A DNA stretch of 40,283 bases, taken from contig CASFNW010000014.1 in the NCBI GenBank assembly GCA_949296245.1, forward strand, positions 1 through 40,283, in the 5' to 3' direction. Below, piece by piece: positions 24,197-32,375 of the stretch (positions within the stretch are counted from its first letter, which is position 1; the number at the start of each line of letters is the position of its first letter). Under the pieces are notes generated by a model. It worked only from the letters and a program-made list of their open reading frames with translations. It was not told the origin of the DNA and searched no databases. A program made the translations under genes and the position numbers. Source of the stretch: an uncultured bacterium. GTDB lineage: Bacteria > Cyanobacteriota > Vampirovibrionia > Gastranaerophilales > Gastranaerophilaceae.

Positions 24197-25747
24197 CTAA
24201 GTTCCTAAATTTATAATTGTCTGCATCATTTCATTAGCGGCATTGAACAGTCTTGCGGAAGCCTCATAGGCTCTCTGGTATTTGATTAAATCTGCAAGCT
24301 CTTCATTCAAATCCACGCCGTAAAGTTCATCTCTTTGTGCCTGCGCCTGCTGCATTACAGCATCCTGTGCATCAGCGGCATTTTGTATGGAAGCTACACC
24401 GGAGCCTATTTTTGAAACCAGACTTGCCAGATAATCCATAATAGACATACCTTCTCCGGGCGGGTCTGAAAGGCTCAGGCCGGTCAGTTTGCCTTTTGCT
24501 AGATTATTGAATTGTTCCATATTGCCTGTGTTGCCTACAGCCTTGTCATCAAAATCCGCTGCGTTGGGGTCAAGACGTGCGGTTGCCACGAGTGTCGGGT
24601 CGTCAATCAGCGCCTGATTGATTGTTATATTGCCGGCTGTAAAATCAGCAGAACCGTCTTTTGTAACAAAAAACTGTGTTGTTGACTCTACAAGTGTTCC
24701 GTCAGGACCTATGTACATAGGTGTACCGTTGGCGTCTGCTTGAGTCTGGATTCTGTTCATCTCCTGCGCAAAAGCGGAAGCGAGTTTGTCTAAATCATTT
24801 AAGATTGTTTTGTAGCCGAAACTGTCGCCTTCACCGGCCTGCAGTATTGCGCTCAAGCCGCAATCAGTCAGAGAATCTGAAATATCTTCACTTTTAATAT
24901 TTCCATCCGCATCGACAAGCTGAATTTTTACGGGGTGATTTTCGTCATCGCCCTGTACAGCTTCTATAGTAAGGCGTTTTTCACCGCCTTTTACTACTGT
25001 CTGACCGTCAATAATTACATTGACCGTGCCGTTTTCGTTTTTTGTTGTGTTGAGAGGAATCATTGTTGAAATTTCATCAAGCAATGCATCTCTCTGGTCA
25101 AGAACGGTATTGGAATCGGGATTTTGTGCAACAAGATTGTTGAGTTCCGCAAGCTGCTGAAGTTTTGCATCCAGACTGTCCGTTTCGGTTTTTATCATAG
25201 ACACTTCAAAACTGTCTGCATCGCCGAAAGTTCCGACAGCCTGTGTTATATAACTGTTGACTGTTTTGGACATGTTATTGAGCATATCAGCAACATCCTG
25301 TGCCGCATCTATGAAAGCTATTTTGTAAGCATTATTTGTCGGGTCGCTGCTCAGTGCCTGCGATGCTGCAAAAAAGTCGGAAAACATTTGCTGCAAGCCG
25401 TTTGCACTCAATTCATCATTGAGCAGGTTTTCCATATTGTTTAGCATTCCGCCTATCTGGTCATAATAACCGTTTGGTGCGCTCTGGCTTCTATAATAAT
25501 TATCCAGCCATTCGGATCTTTTTGTGGAAATCCCTGTTATTTCAGCACCCTGTCCGATTAACAAATCGCCGTTTGTAGAACACCATCTAAAGCTGTCATT
25601 TGGCGGTATTGCTGCAAAATCAACTTTTTGTCTTGTATAGTTTTCGGTGTTAAGGTTTGCAATGTTATTGCTCACCACATTCAGCGCAATCTGGTTATTA
25701 TTTACAGATTGCTGTGCCATGCTCATTATCCCGTTTAATGTATACAT
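24197..25747 (-). CDS. flgK: FlgK, hook-filament junction protein (HAP1)
   Basis: 516 aa. Exported through the flagellar type III system and placed at the hook tip. N-terminal NNNQIALNVVSNNIANLNTENYTRQKVDF (about 17-45) is the rod/hook signature; the C-terminus LADLIKYQRAYEASARLFNAANEMMQTIINLG is the matching coiled-coil partner. The long middle domain is variable. AAGGA lies about 10 nt before ATG 25747. It follows flgN, its likely chaperone, and precedes flgL by 28 nt. Confidence 0.95.
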   Translation of the reverse strand: MYTLNGIMSMAQQSVNNNQIALNVVSNNIANLNTENYTRQKVDFAAIPPNDSFRWCSTNGDLLIGQGAEITGISTKRSEWLDNYYRSQSAPNGYYDQIGGMLNNMENLLNDELSANGLQQMFSDFFAASQALSSDPTNNAYKIAFIDAAQDVADMLNNMSKTVNSYITQAVGTFGDADSFEVSMIKTETDSLDAKLQQLAELNNLVAQNPDSNTVLDQRDALLDEISTMIPLNTTKNENGTVNVIIDGQTVVKGGEKRLTIEAVQGDDENHPVKIQLVDADGNIKSEDISDSLTDCGLSAILQAGEGDSFGYKTILNDLDKLASAFAQEMNRIQTQADANGTPMYIGPDGTLVESTTQFFVTKDGSADFTAGNITINQALIDDPTLVATARLDPNAADFDDKAVGNTGNMEQFNNLAKGKLTGLSLSDPPGEGMSIMDYLASLVSKIGSGVASIQNAADAQDAVMQQAQAQRDELYGVDLNEELADLIKYQRAYEASARLFNAANEMMQTIINLGT

Positions 25748-25823
25748 TAATTAGTTTCCTTTTTATCTTTCAGACCGGTTAAGCCGATCCGTGTACATTC
25801 CAGTATTTCAACCGTTTGGCTTT

Positions 25824-26324
25824 TTATGCCTCTTCCACTATAGAAGACATTTCGAGTTGTTTTTTTGTAATATTTTTGCCCTGTTTATTGTATTCTTCGG
25901 TTACAGGTTTTATGCCTTTCAGAATAATTTCAAGGGTTTTGTTTGTTACGTGCATTCCGTGTTTTAAAAGCTCGAGGTTTACTTTCTCCAGTTTAAATAT
26001 ATTCTGCGCAAGTTCGCTGACTTCTGCTTTTTTTGCTTCAAATTTCTTTGCTGCTTCTTCATCCTGAGTTTTTATTTTGTTGATAATATCAGTCAAAGAG
26101 TAATTTTTTATATCCATTGTTTGTGCCATTTTTTTTCTGGCTTCGGAACAGTCATTTATGTTTTTGTAAGTATCACTGATTCTTGCATCTATATCAAACA
26201 AATCGTTTACTTTGCCGTGGATAAGCATTTCTCTTTTGTCAGCATATAGCTTACGGATGTTTTTATAACCGTCAATCTCTTTGTTCACAATGTTTTCGAG
26301 TTCTTTAATCTGTTCTTTTATCAT
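25824..26324 (-). CDS. flgN: FlgN-like flagellar export chaperone
   Basis: 166 aa from ATG 26324, six bases after GGGGGAG; a longer in-frame start has no ribosome site. Almost entirely alpha-helical and charged (IKEQIKELENIVNKEIDGYKNIRKLYADKREMLIHGKVNDLFDID), which is the FlgN pattern, with a conserved early K-R-E-x-L-I-x-G-x-V-x-x-L stretch. FlgN keeps FlgK and FlgL ready for export. Its place directly before flgK-flgL supports the call more than sequence alone. Confidence 0.82.
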   Translation of the reverse strand: MIKEQIKELENIVNKEIDGYKNIRKLYADKREMLIHGKVNDLFDIDARISDTYKNINDCSEARKKMAQTMDIKNYSLTDIINKIKTQDEEAAKKFEAKKAEVSELAQNIFKLEKVNLELLKHGMHVTNKTLEIILKGIKPVTEEYNKQGKNITKKQLEMSSIVEEA

Positions 26325-26361
26325 AATTTTCTCCCCCGTGAGGTTATTTAGTAATATTTTT

Positions 26362-26646
26362 TTATGCAAGGTATTCTACAATCACGCTTCTGCCGTAGCT
26401 CAGTCCGTATTTGATGTCATCATTTGTAAGGTCATTTTCTCCTGCCATTTGTGCAAATTTTTTGATTTCTTCAACATCCTGTGACTGCAGAATTAAATCA
26501 TCGTTTAAATCCACACCGCTGCTTGTCTGTGCAACTTCCGGCTGCATTGTTTCTGCAGGTTTTGCTGCTGATATATTTTTAAAAGCGTTTGCTGCATTTA
26601 AAAGCTGTATTGCACTAACGTGTGTTGTATTGATGTTACCTAACAT
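26362..26646 (-). CDS. FlgM-like candidate anti-sigma factor
   Basis: 94 aa. Ala/Ser-rich N-terminal half, then VDLNDDLILQSQDVEEIKKFAQMAGENDLTNDDIKYGLSYGRSVIVEYLA as a helical C-terminal half. FlgM binds sigma-28 with such a C-terminal helix, and flgM usually lies beside flgN and flgK, as here. The final RSVIVEYLA differs from common FlgM sequences, so the call rests mainly on size and place. Its ribosome site AAGGAG lies inside the end of flgJ, 5 nt before. It could instead be a small flagellar protein of another kind. Confidence 0.5.
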   Translation of the reverse strand: MLGNINTTHVSAIQLLNAANAFKNISAAKPAETMQPEVAQTSSGVDLNDDLILQSQDVEEIKKFAQMAGENDLTNDDIKYGLSYGRSVIVEYLA

Positions 26647-26651
26647 TCAGA

Positions 26652-27071
26652 CTATATCTCCTTATCGACTTTGATTTTTTTTACCCCTGCAGCAGCATTA
26701 GCGGCTGTTTCATTAACATTTTCTGCCGGTGCTTCTTTTGGCAGAGATTTTTCCATCTGTGTATAAATCTGTTTTGCAAAACCGACTGTAGAATTCGGGT
26801 TTTTGGCAATCTGACGTCCTACTTCATCAAATATAAAGGATTTAAATTTATCCATGTACTTGTCATCACTGCCAAAGATACCGCCTTCTCTGTCAACTGT
26901 TTTGTCCATTTCATTGAGCATTTTTGTTATAAAAATTGCTTCAAATTCTGTAGATACCTTTTTTAACTGTTCTCTTTGAGAGGGCAATCTTTTTATACTG
27001 TCCAGTGTCTGGACATTTGTATTTATGATATCCGGTGATAATGCGTTTGATTGTATTGATGAATATGACAT
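26652..27071 (-). CDS. flgJ: FlgJ rod-binding domain protein (single domain)
   Basis: 139 aa. The Rod-binding domain is clear: LKKVSTEFEAIFITKMLNEMDKTV (about 37-60), GIFGSDDKYMDKFKSFIFDEVGRQIA (about 64-89), VGFAKQIY. Only the FlgJ N-terminal half is present; the muramidase half of enteric FlgJ is missing, and a separate lytic transglycosylase starts the operon at 32280. It caps the growing rod. The tail (about 110-139) is Ala/Glu/Asn-rich. AGAGGAAAAC precedes the ATG. A family B repeat separates it from flgI. Confidence 0.9.
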   Translation of the reverse strand: MSYSSIQSNALSPDIINTNVQTLDSIKRLPSQREQLKKVSTEFEAIFITKMLNEMDKTVDREGGIFGSDDKYMDKFKSFIFDEVGRQIAKNPNSTVGFAKQIYTQMEKSLPKEAPAENVNETAANAAAGVKKIKVDKEI

Positions 27072-27115
27072 GTTTTCCTCTTGTTATTTATTGGTTTTGA
27101 ATTTTCTTCGGTTAT

Positions 27116-27348
27116 GGCGTCCGTCCGGTCACTATTTACAGACATTTAATATATTTAATTGTTTAATGTCTTTCCGTGACACCATTTTCTTTAGCTCGCC
27201 TCAGCTCGCTAAGAAAAGAAGGCAAATTCGCTGTCTTGAATTTCTTTCCCGCTCGACACTGTCATTCGCTGCGCTTTCGCTTCTGCTCATTTCGTGTCTA
27301 GCTCCCCGGACTAACTCCCTTCGGTCGTGTCGTCCGTCCGGAAATTCG
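27116..27348 (-). repeat. Family B structured repeat, copy B2
   Basis: Fills the flgI-flgJ gap and starts directly after the flgI TAG (27349-27351). Its core 27232-27312 matches copy B3 (29921-30001) with only a few differences, and its far end 27116-27140 is identical to the end of B1. A stem GCTCGACAC (27251-27259) / GTGTCTAGC (27294-27302) is conserved. CGGACGGAC stands near both ends as a direct repeat. No gene inside. Confidence 0.8.
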
Positions 27349-28452
27349 CTATATTACCTGTATTTCCGCCTGCAGACTGCCGGCTTCTCTCAATGCCTGC
27401 ATGATTGAAATCAGGTCAATCGGGGCAACGCCGATAGCATTGAGCGCTCTGACAAGGTCATTAAGCGTACTGTTTGCGGGCATTGTAACAAGGCTGCCCG
27501 AGCCTTTGTTAACAGAAACAGCGCTGTTTGCAAAAGCTGTAGTAGTACCGCCCGCAAACGGTTCAGGCTGTGAAACCTGATTTGTTGTCTGTACTGTTAC
27601 CGTTATGTTTCCGTGTGCAACAGCTGCAGGGAGAAGTTTTACTTCGCTGCCTATTACCACTGTTCCCGTTCTTTCGTTTACAACAACTCTTGCTTTGTCT
27701 CTTGTTGCATCAATTGTCATATTTTCAAGTATTGAAAGAAAAGCAATTCTGTCATTGTTAAATTTTGCAGGGATTGCAACTCTTATGCTTGAACCGTCTT
27801 CTGCTTTTGCAGCGGTAACGTTTCTGCTTATAGTATTTGCAACTCTGGTTGCCATTGTATAGTCTGATTTGTCTAACAGAAGTGTAAGTGTGTTTTCATC
27901 ACCGATTTGTGTATTGATATCTCTTTCCACAATACCGCCGTTAGGGATTCTTCCGGTTGTTGTAATAGCTGTTCTTGTGCTTGTTCCGTTGGAATCTTTT
28001 GAAATACCTCCTACTGATACAGGTCCCTGACCGATTGCAACAATTTCGCCGTTAGGTGCTCTTAACTGTGTCTGGACAAGTACACCGCCTTCAAGGCTTT
28101 TTGCGTCAGCCATGGTGGAAACGGTTAAATCAATCTGGTCTCCGTTTTTTGCAAACGGCGGAACTGTAGCTGTTACCAGTACGGCTGCTGATGAACCCTT
28201 CTGGATATAGTTTGACTGTTCGATTACCGTACCGAGGTTTTTGAGTAACATCTGGTTTGTAATCTGTGTAGAACGCGAGTTGTCGCCCGTACCCGGCAGA
28301 CCTACAACAACACCGTATCCGACTAACTGGTTGTTTCTTACTCCTTTAACGTGCGCAATGTCTTTTATTCTCACCATTGTGGACAATGCATCGGAGGAAA
28401 CCATGCCTGTTATCATTGTTATTACCAGTATCAGTTTTAAAAGTTTTTTCAT
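27349..28452 (-). CDS. flgI: FlgI, flagellar P-ring protein
   Basis: 367 aa, usual length. Sec signal peptide MKKLLKLILVITMITGMVSS, then VRIKDIAHVKGVRNNQLVGYGVVVGLPGTGDNS (27-59), the family hallmark, followed by VTATVPPFAKNGDQIDLTVSTMADAKSLEGGVLVQTQLRAPNGE. The C-terminus ends with LNDLVRALNAIGVAPIDLISIMQALREAGSLQAEIQVI, also standard. It forms the periplasmic ring in the peptidoglycan layer with FlgA as assembly helper. 29 nt after flgH. Confidence 0.97.
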   Translation of the reverse strand: MKKLLKLILVITMITGMVSSDALSTMVRIKDIAHVKGVRNNQLVGYGVVVGLPGTGDNSRSTQITNQMLLKNLGTVIEQSNYIQKGSSAAVLVTATVPPFAKNGDQIDLTVSTMADAKSLEGGVLVQTQLRAPNGEIVAIGQGPVSVGGISKDSNGTSTRTAITTTGRIPNGGIVERDINTQIGDENTLTLLLDKSDYTMATRVANTISRNVTAAKAEDGSSIRVAIPAKFNNDRIAFLSILENMTIDATRDKARVVVNERTGTVVIGSEVKLLPAAVAHGNITVTVQTTNQVSQPEPFAGGTTTAFANSAVSVNKGSGSLVTMPANSTLNDLVRALNAIGVAPIDLISIMQALREAGSLQAEIQVI

Positions 28453-28481
28453 ATCCTTATCTTTCGTATTAATTTTATGTA

Positions 28482-29129
28482 TTAGAACAGGTATTTTACC
28501 GCTCTGTTTATGATACCTTCGTTGCCTGCTCTTGTAACAGTACCCTTGCCTGCAAGTGCAAACTGGAAGTTAGCAACATTTCTTGAATAAACCTGACCGT
28601 TCTGGTCAATAAATCTCGGGTCAACTACACCGCTAACCAGAAGGTCTACTCTTTCACCGCCGTTTACCAGTGTCTTTTTGCCCTGAACCATAAGGTTGCC
28701 GTTTGGCAGCATCTGCACAACCTGAACTGTTACATAGTCGTTGATACCCATTGTTCTCTGGTTGGAAGTTGTGCTGTCTACAGAGTTTGAACCGCCAAAG
28801 TTGTTAAACTGGTTGTTCAAAGGAGTTCCCGGCAAAATTTTATTAAAGAAATTTGTGAAATTATCAACAGTATTTGAAGAACGATCGGAAGTGTAATTCA
28901 ATGAATCGTTGAAGTTAATATTTTCACTCAAAACTATAGTAACAATATCTCCGACAGAACGGGCTCTAACAGCACCGAAGAGAGATTTTGGCTCGGCATA
29001 GAAAGAGGAAGATGTACCCAGTACAAACAGAGATTCCGCTTTTGCACTCTGAACACCCTGCGCTATTAACAGCAAAGCTGATAATATTATCAGGGTTTTG
29101 GTCAATCTTTTTTTATTTAATTTTTCCAT
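28482..29129 (-). CDS. flgH: FlgH, flagellar L-ring protein without a lipobox
   Basis: 215 aa from ATG 29129, preceded by GGGGAGAG; an ATG seven codons earlier overlaps that ribosome site. FlgH domain: SLFGAVRARSVGDIVTIVL, then INDYVTVQVVQMLPNGNLMVQGKKTLVNGGERVDLLVSGVVDPRFID, and SRNVANFQFALAGKG. The signal peptide TLIILSALLLIAQGVQSAKA ends in an A-x-A type site and there is no cysteine in the whole protein, whereas FlgH is normally a lipoprotein anchored through an N-terminal cysteine. It should form the outer-membrane L ring, held some other way. Confidence 0.94.
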   Translation of the reverse strand: MEKLNKKRLTKTLIILSALLLIAQGVQSAKAESLFVLGTSSSFYAEPKSLFGAVRARSVGDIVTIVLSENINFNDSLNYTSDRSSNTVDNFTNFFNKILPGTPLNNQFNNFGGSNSVDSTTSNQRTMGINDYVTVQVVQMLPNGNLMVQGKKTLVNGGERVDLLVSGVVDPRFIDQNGQVYSRNVANFQFALAGKGTVTRAGNEGIINRAVKYLF

Positions 29130-29170
29130 TTTTATTTTATCTCTCCCCATTTAAAAAAATTATTTGTTTT

Positions 29171-29902
29171 TTATATCTGTACAAGCACCTGATTTACACC
29201 GACAACCTCGCCTGTATAGATTTTGTTAAATCTTTTATTTTTAACCTGTATCATATCGCCTTTGTTTCCCTGTGAAAGTGCTATGCCTTCCACTGCAATA
29301 TTTATTGCGGAACTTGTTCTGAAATTTACTGTTACCATAGCATTTTTCACTACATCAGGTTTTGCGATTGTGTATCTTTTTGAAATCATATTGCCCGGAT
29401 AAAAAGCCTTTGTGGCAACGAGCTCTTTTGTAATATCTTCAAGGCTTACCGTATTATCAAGGTTGCCTATTACATCCATTTTTTTGAACTCTACAGCCTG
29501 CAAAGGAATAACTTTGTCTCTCGGTATCATTTCTTTTGCCACGGCTACGTATTTAAAAGCTTTTGTTTCCAGAGGAACATAATAGGTTCTTGCATAAACA
29601 CCGTTTACTTTAATGTTTACCTTTTTGAATTCTTTTGCCGTTAAACTCTGGTATCCGTTTGATACTATTTCTACAGTGACTTTGCCGTCAGGAAGGTTAA
29701 AGCTTTGTACAGGCATGTGACCGACAGTTACTTCACAATCATCAAGATTGTATTTTTGCAAATCTTTTTTAGCCTGAGCAGCGACTATGGATTTAAATTT
29801 TTCAGCAGAAAGAGTCTGTGCAAAACATTTTGTACCTGCAAAAACACAGGTTGTGCCTGCAAGTAGTGTTGTTATTAAAAATGTTTTAACTAAGTTTTTC
29901 AT
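29171..29902 (-). CDS. flgA: FlgA, P-ring assembly chaperone
   Basis: 243 aa with an N-terminal signal peptide (FLITTLLAGTTCVFAGTKCFAQ). The C-terminal SAF/FlgA domain covers about 110-243: YVAVAKEMIPRDKVIPLQAVEFKKMDV, ATKAFYPGNMISKRYTI, VTVNFRTSSAINIAVEGIALSQGNKGDMIQVKN and the closing TGEVVGVNQVLVQI. FlgA works in the periplasm to help FlgI polymerise. It lies between flgG and flgH with a family B repeat immediately before its start codon, so its ribosome site is close to or within repeat-flanking DNA (only AGAAAGAAC is visible). Confidence 0.93.
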   Translation of the reverse strand: MKNLVKTFLITTLLAGTTCVFAGTKCFAQTLSAEKFKSIVAAQAKKDLQKYNLDDCEVTVGHMPVQSFNLPDGKVTVEIVSNGYQSLTAKEFKKVNIKVNGVYARTYYVPLETKAFKYVAVAKEMIPRDKVIPLQAVEFKKMDVIGNLDNTVSLEDITKELVATKAFYPGNMISKRYTIAKPDVVKNAMVTVNFRTSSAINIAVEGIALSQGNKGDMIQVKNKRFNKIYTGEVVGVNQVLVQI

Positions 29903-29920
29903 TTGTTCTTTCTGTTAATT

Positions 29921-30042
29921 TGTCTTGAATTTCCTTCCCGCTCGACACTGTCATTCGCTGCGCTTTCGCTTCTGCTCATTTCGTGTCTCGCTCTCCGGAC
30001 TGGGTTCGGCTATGCCTCACGCTGCGTCCGTCAGAAAATTAT
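29921..30042 (-). repeat. Family B structured repeat, copy B3 (short)
   Basis: Occupies nearly all of the flgG-flgA gap, beginning just after the flgG TAA. Core 29921-30001 is nearly identical to B2. Stem GCTCGACAC (29940-29948) / GTGTCTCGC (29983-29991). The segment between GACGGACGC and AGTCCGGAGAG differs completely from B1 and B2 in length and sequence. The B1/B2 downstream half is missing. Confidence 0.8.
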
Positions 30043-30831
30043 TTACGTTACTATCTGGTTGGTTGTTCTGAGAATGTCAGAAGCTGCTGTTATGATTTTT
30101 GAGTTGGTTTCAAAAGCTCTTTCCGCTTTGATGAGGTTAATCATTTCATCTACGATTTGAACGTTTGAGCCTTCCAAAAATGCCTGCTGAATAGACCCGA
30201 GACCGTCCTGATCTGGTGTTCCCGGAATAGGAGTGCCGGATGCCGGAGTTTCTACATACAGGTTGTGTCCTATAGAGAGCAAACCTGCAGGGTTCTGGAA
30301 TCTTACAAGCTGAATCTGTCCGACGATAGTTTGTGTGTTGTCGTTTCCGACTTTAACTGACACATTGCCGTCAGGAGTGATATTGACCTCTGTAGTGTTT
30401 TGCGGAATTGTAATCTGCGGCTGCAGAAGATACCCGTCAGAGGTACAGAGCTGACCTACAGCATCAGGCGCAAATGAGCCGTCTCTTGTATAAGCAAGAG
30501 TACCGTCAGGTCTCACTATCTGGAAAAATCCTTCGCCTTCTATAGCCATATCGTATTTGTTGCCGGTGCTTTGCATAACACCGCCTGTCATAATTTTTCT
30601 TGTTGCGGAAGTTTTTACACCGAGACCGATTTCTACACCTACAGGCTGATATGTACCCTGTGTAATCATTGCACCGGGTGTTCTTATTGCTGTAGACAAT
30701 AAGTCCTGAAACTCTGCTCTGGATTTTTTAAATCCTGTTGTGTTAACGTTTGCAACGTTGTTAGCCACAACATCCAAATTGTTCTGTTGTGCTATCATAC
30801 CTGTTGCTGCTGTCGTTAGCGATCTTAACAT
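30043..30831 (-). CDS. flgG: FlgG, distal rod protein
   Basis: 262 aa, usual length. N-terminal MLRSLTTAATGMIAQQNNLDVVANNVANVNTTGFKKSRAEFQDLL is the rod signature; DMAIEGEGFFQI and TRDGSF follow; the C-terminus VQIVDEMINLIKAERAFETNSKIITAASDILRTTNQIV is the typical coiled coil. GTGGAGG precedes the ATG. It forms the distal rod that crosses the P and L rings. It follows flgF by 31 nt. Confidence 0.97.
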   Translation of the reverse strand: MLRSLTTAATGMIAQQNNLDVVANNVANVNTTGFKKSRAEFQDLLSTAIRTPGAMITQGTYQPVGVEIGLGVKTSATRKIMTGGVMQSTGNKYDMAIEGEGFFQIVRPDGTLAYTRDGSFAPDAVGQLCTSDGYLLQPQITIPQNTTEVNITPDGNVSVKVGNDNTQTIVGQIQLVRFQNPAGLLSIGHNLYVETPASGTPIPGTPDQDGLGSIQQAFLEGSNVQIVDEMINLIKAERAFETNSKIITAASDILRTTNQIVT

Positions 30832-30862
30832 TTTATTTTATCCTCCACGGGTTAAATTTTCT

Positions 30863-31678
30863 TTATACACTCAATCTGCCAAGACTTATTGCCTGAGACA
30901 GCTGGCCGGATTTTTCTTTTACCAGTGTACTGAGTGTTTCATAGTTTCTTGAAACATTTATTGAATTAATCATTTCATTGATTATGCTTGCATTAGATAA
31001 CTCTATTGCACCTTGCTGAACCGTAAATTTTTGAGATCTCAACTCAGGATTTGTTGTTATATCTTTCGGTACATACATAGAAGTACCCACCGCCATCATT
31101 TCATCTTTGTTTGCAAAGTCAAAAATACCGATTCTCTGTAAGGCGGTTGCATTTTCATCTCTCATCGCAACAAATGAACCATCCTCGTTTACAACAATAT
31201 CTTTTGGTGAATTTACATTTAATTCCGTTAAATTCAATCTTATAGGCTGGTTCTGGTCATCCATAACAAGATTGCCCTGCATGTCGGTCAAAAGGTTCTG
31301 TGAATTTATGCAAAAAGCACCGTTTCTTGTATAAGTATAGCTTCCGTCCGGTGTTCTCAGTTTAAAAAAGCCGTCGCCTTCAATACCTAAATCAAGAGGG
31401 TTTTCTGTTCTTGAAAGAACGCCTTGCGAAAATTCGTGCACGAGTTTGTTTGTAACAGAGCCCATACTGATTTCTCCTACGAGTCTGCCGTCTTGATTTT
31501 TGGGGTTATTTCTTTCTACAGGTTCTTCAACAAGAGCATTGTATACATTTCTAAAGGAAAGGCCTTCTCTTTTATAACCTGCTGTGTTTACGTTTGCTAT
31601 ATTGTTGGCAATTGAGTCCTGAAAATCAATGAGGCTCATCATGCCTTTTGCTGCTATTTCTATGCCTCTTGATATCAT
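30863..31678 (-). CDS. flgF: FlgF-like proximal rod protein
   Basis: 271 aa. Starts MISRGIEIAAKGMMSLIDFQDSIANNIANVNTAGYKREGLSFRNVY, has LDLGIEGDGFFKLRTPDGSYTYTRNGAF, and ends ASIINEMINSINVSRNYETLSTLVKEKSGQLSQAISLG. This is the FlgF/FlgG basal-body family; placed before flgG, it is best read as FlgF. Its ATG overlaps the stop of the lytic transglycosylase gene (ATGA), giving coupled synthesis. Confidence 0.9.
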   Translation of the reverse strand: MISRGIEIAAKGMMSLIDFQDSIANNIANVNTAGYKREGLSFRNVYNALVEEPVERNNPKNQDGRLVGEISMGSVTNKLVHEFSQGVLSRTENPLDLGIEGDGFFKLRTPDGSYTYTRNGAFCINSQNLLTDMQGNLVMDDQNQPIRLNLTELNVNSPKDIVVNEDGSFVAMRDENATALQRIGIFDFANKDEMMAVGTSMYVPKDITTNPELRSQKFTVQQGAIELSNASIINEMINSINVSRNYETLSTLVKEKSGQLSQAISLGRLSV

Positions 31679-32280
31679 AACTGAGAGCCTCCTGAATATT
31701 GCTGATACATACTCATTATGTTTTTAACGTAATTTTGTGTTTCTTTATAAGGCGGTATGCCGTTATATTTTGCGACTGCATTAGGGCCTGCATTGTAAGC
31801 CGCAAGAGCAAGGGATTTGTTGCCGCCAAATCTGTCTAAAAGACCTTTTAAGTATTTTGTTCCGCCTGCAATGTTCTGTTCGGGGTCATAAGCATTTTTT
31901 ACTCCCATAGAACTTGCAGTGGAGGGCATAAGCTGCATCAGACCCATTGCACCGCAGTGAGAGGTAACATCAGGCTGAAAACCTGATTCCTGCTTTATTA
32001 CAGCTTTTACAAAAGCGCTGTCAAGACCATTCTTTGCGGAATATTCTTCTATCAATGCGTCTATATCTGCGTTACTGCCTGATTTGGAGGCAAGATTGCT
32101 GGAAAAAATTTTATCTGCAAATGGTGTATCCTGTGTTTTTACGGATTTTTGGGAATCAAGAATTTTTTGAAAATCCTGATTGGATTGGGTATTATCCATG
32201 CCAAAAGAAGCCAAGCTGTTGAAAGTACTTTCAATAGCCTGCATGCGTCTTAGAGTGATATCTAATCCAGTGAGTTCCAC
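31675..32280 (-). CDS. SLT lytic transglycosylase, first gene of the flagellar operon
   Basis: 201 aa from GTG 32280 (AGGA about 10 nt upstream). SLT domain at about 85-195: LDSAFVKAVIKQESGFQPDVTSHCGAMGLMQLMPSTA with catalytic Glu98, then NIAGGTKYLKGLLDRFGGNKSLALAAYNAGPNAVAKYNGIPPYKETQNYV. There is no signal peptide; the first 70 residues are polar and Ser/Gln-rich. It probably leaves the cell through the flagellar export gate and opens peptidoglycan for the rod, replacing the muramidase half missing from FlgJ. Cotranslated with flgF through an ATGA overlap. Confidence 0.92.
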   Translation of the reverse strand: MELTGLDITLRRMQAIESTFNSLASFGMDNTQSNQDFQKILDSQKSVKTQDTPFADKIFSSNLASKSGSNADIDALIEEYSAKNGLDSAFVKAVIKQESGFQPDVTSHCGAMGLMQLMPSTASSMGVKNAYDPEQNIAGGTKYLKGLLDRFGGNKSLALAAYNAGPNAVAKYNGIPPYKETQNYVKNIMSMYQQYSGGSQL

Positions 32281-32359
32281 TATTCTTTTTTCCTACCCAA
32301 GTTTTCTTACCATTAATTCTGAAGAGCTAGATTTTTCCTATTACTCCTCATCTATAAAT

Positions 32360-32375
32360 TACTCTATCTAGAGTA
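32360..32375. promoter_or_regulatory. 16-bp palindrome upstream of the flagellar operon
   Basis: TACTCT-ATCT-AGAGTA, perfect, about 80 nt before the GTG at 32280. GAGTAA occurs twice next to it on the minus strand. No good sigma-70, sigma-28 or sigma-54 promoter is visible in 32281-32440, so this may be an operator or part of an unusual promoter. Confidence 0.35.

Noticed and set aside
29903..30160. Open frame across the flgG-flgA gap on +
   Set aside because: It is the reverse of family B copy B3 and the end of flgG; a similar frame appears in B2 only because the repeat is shared.
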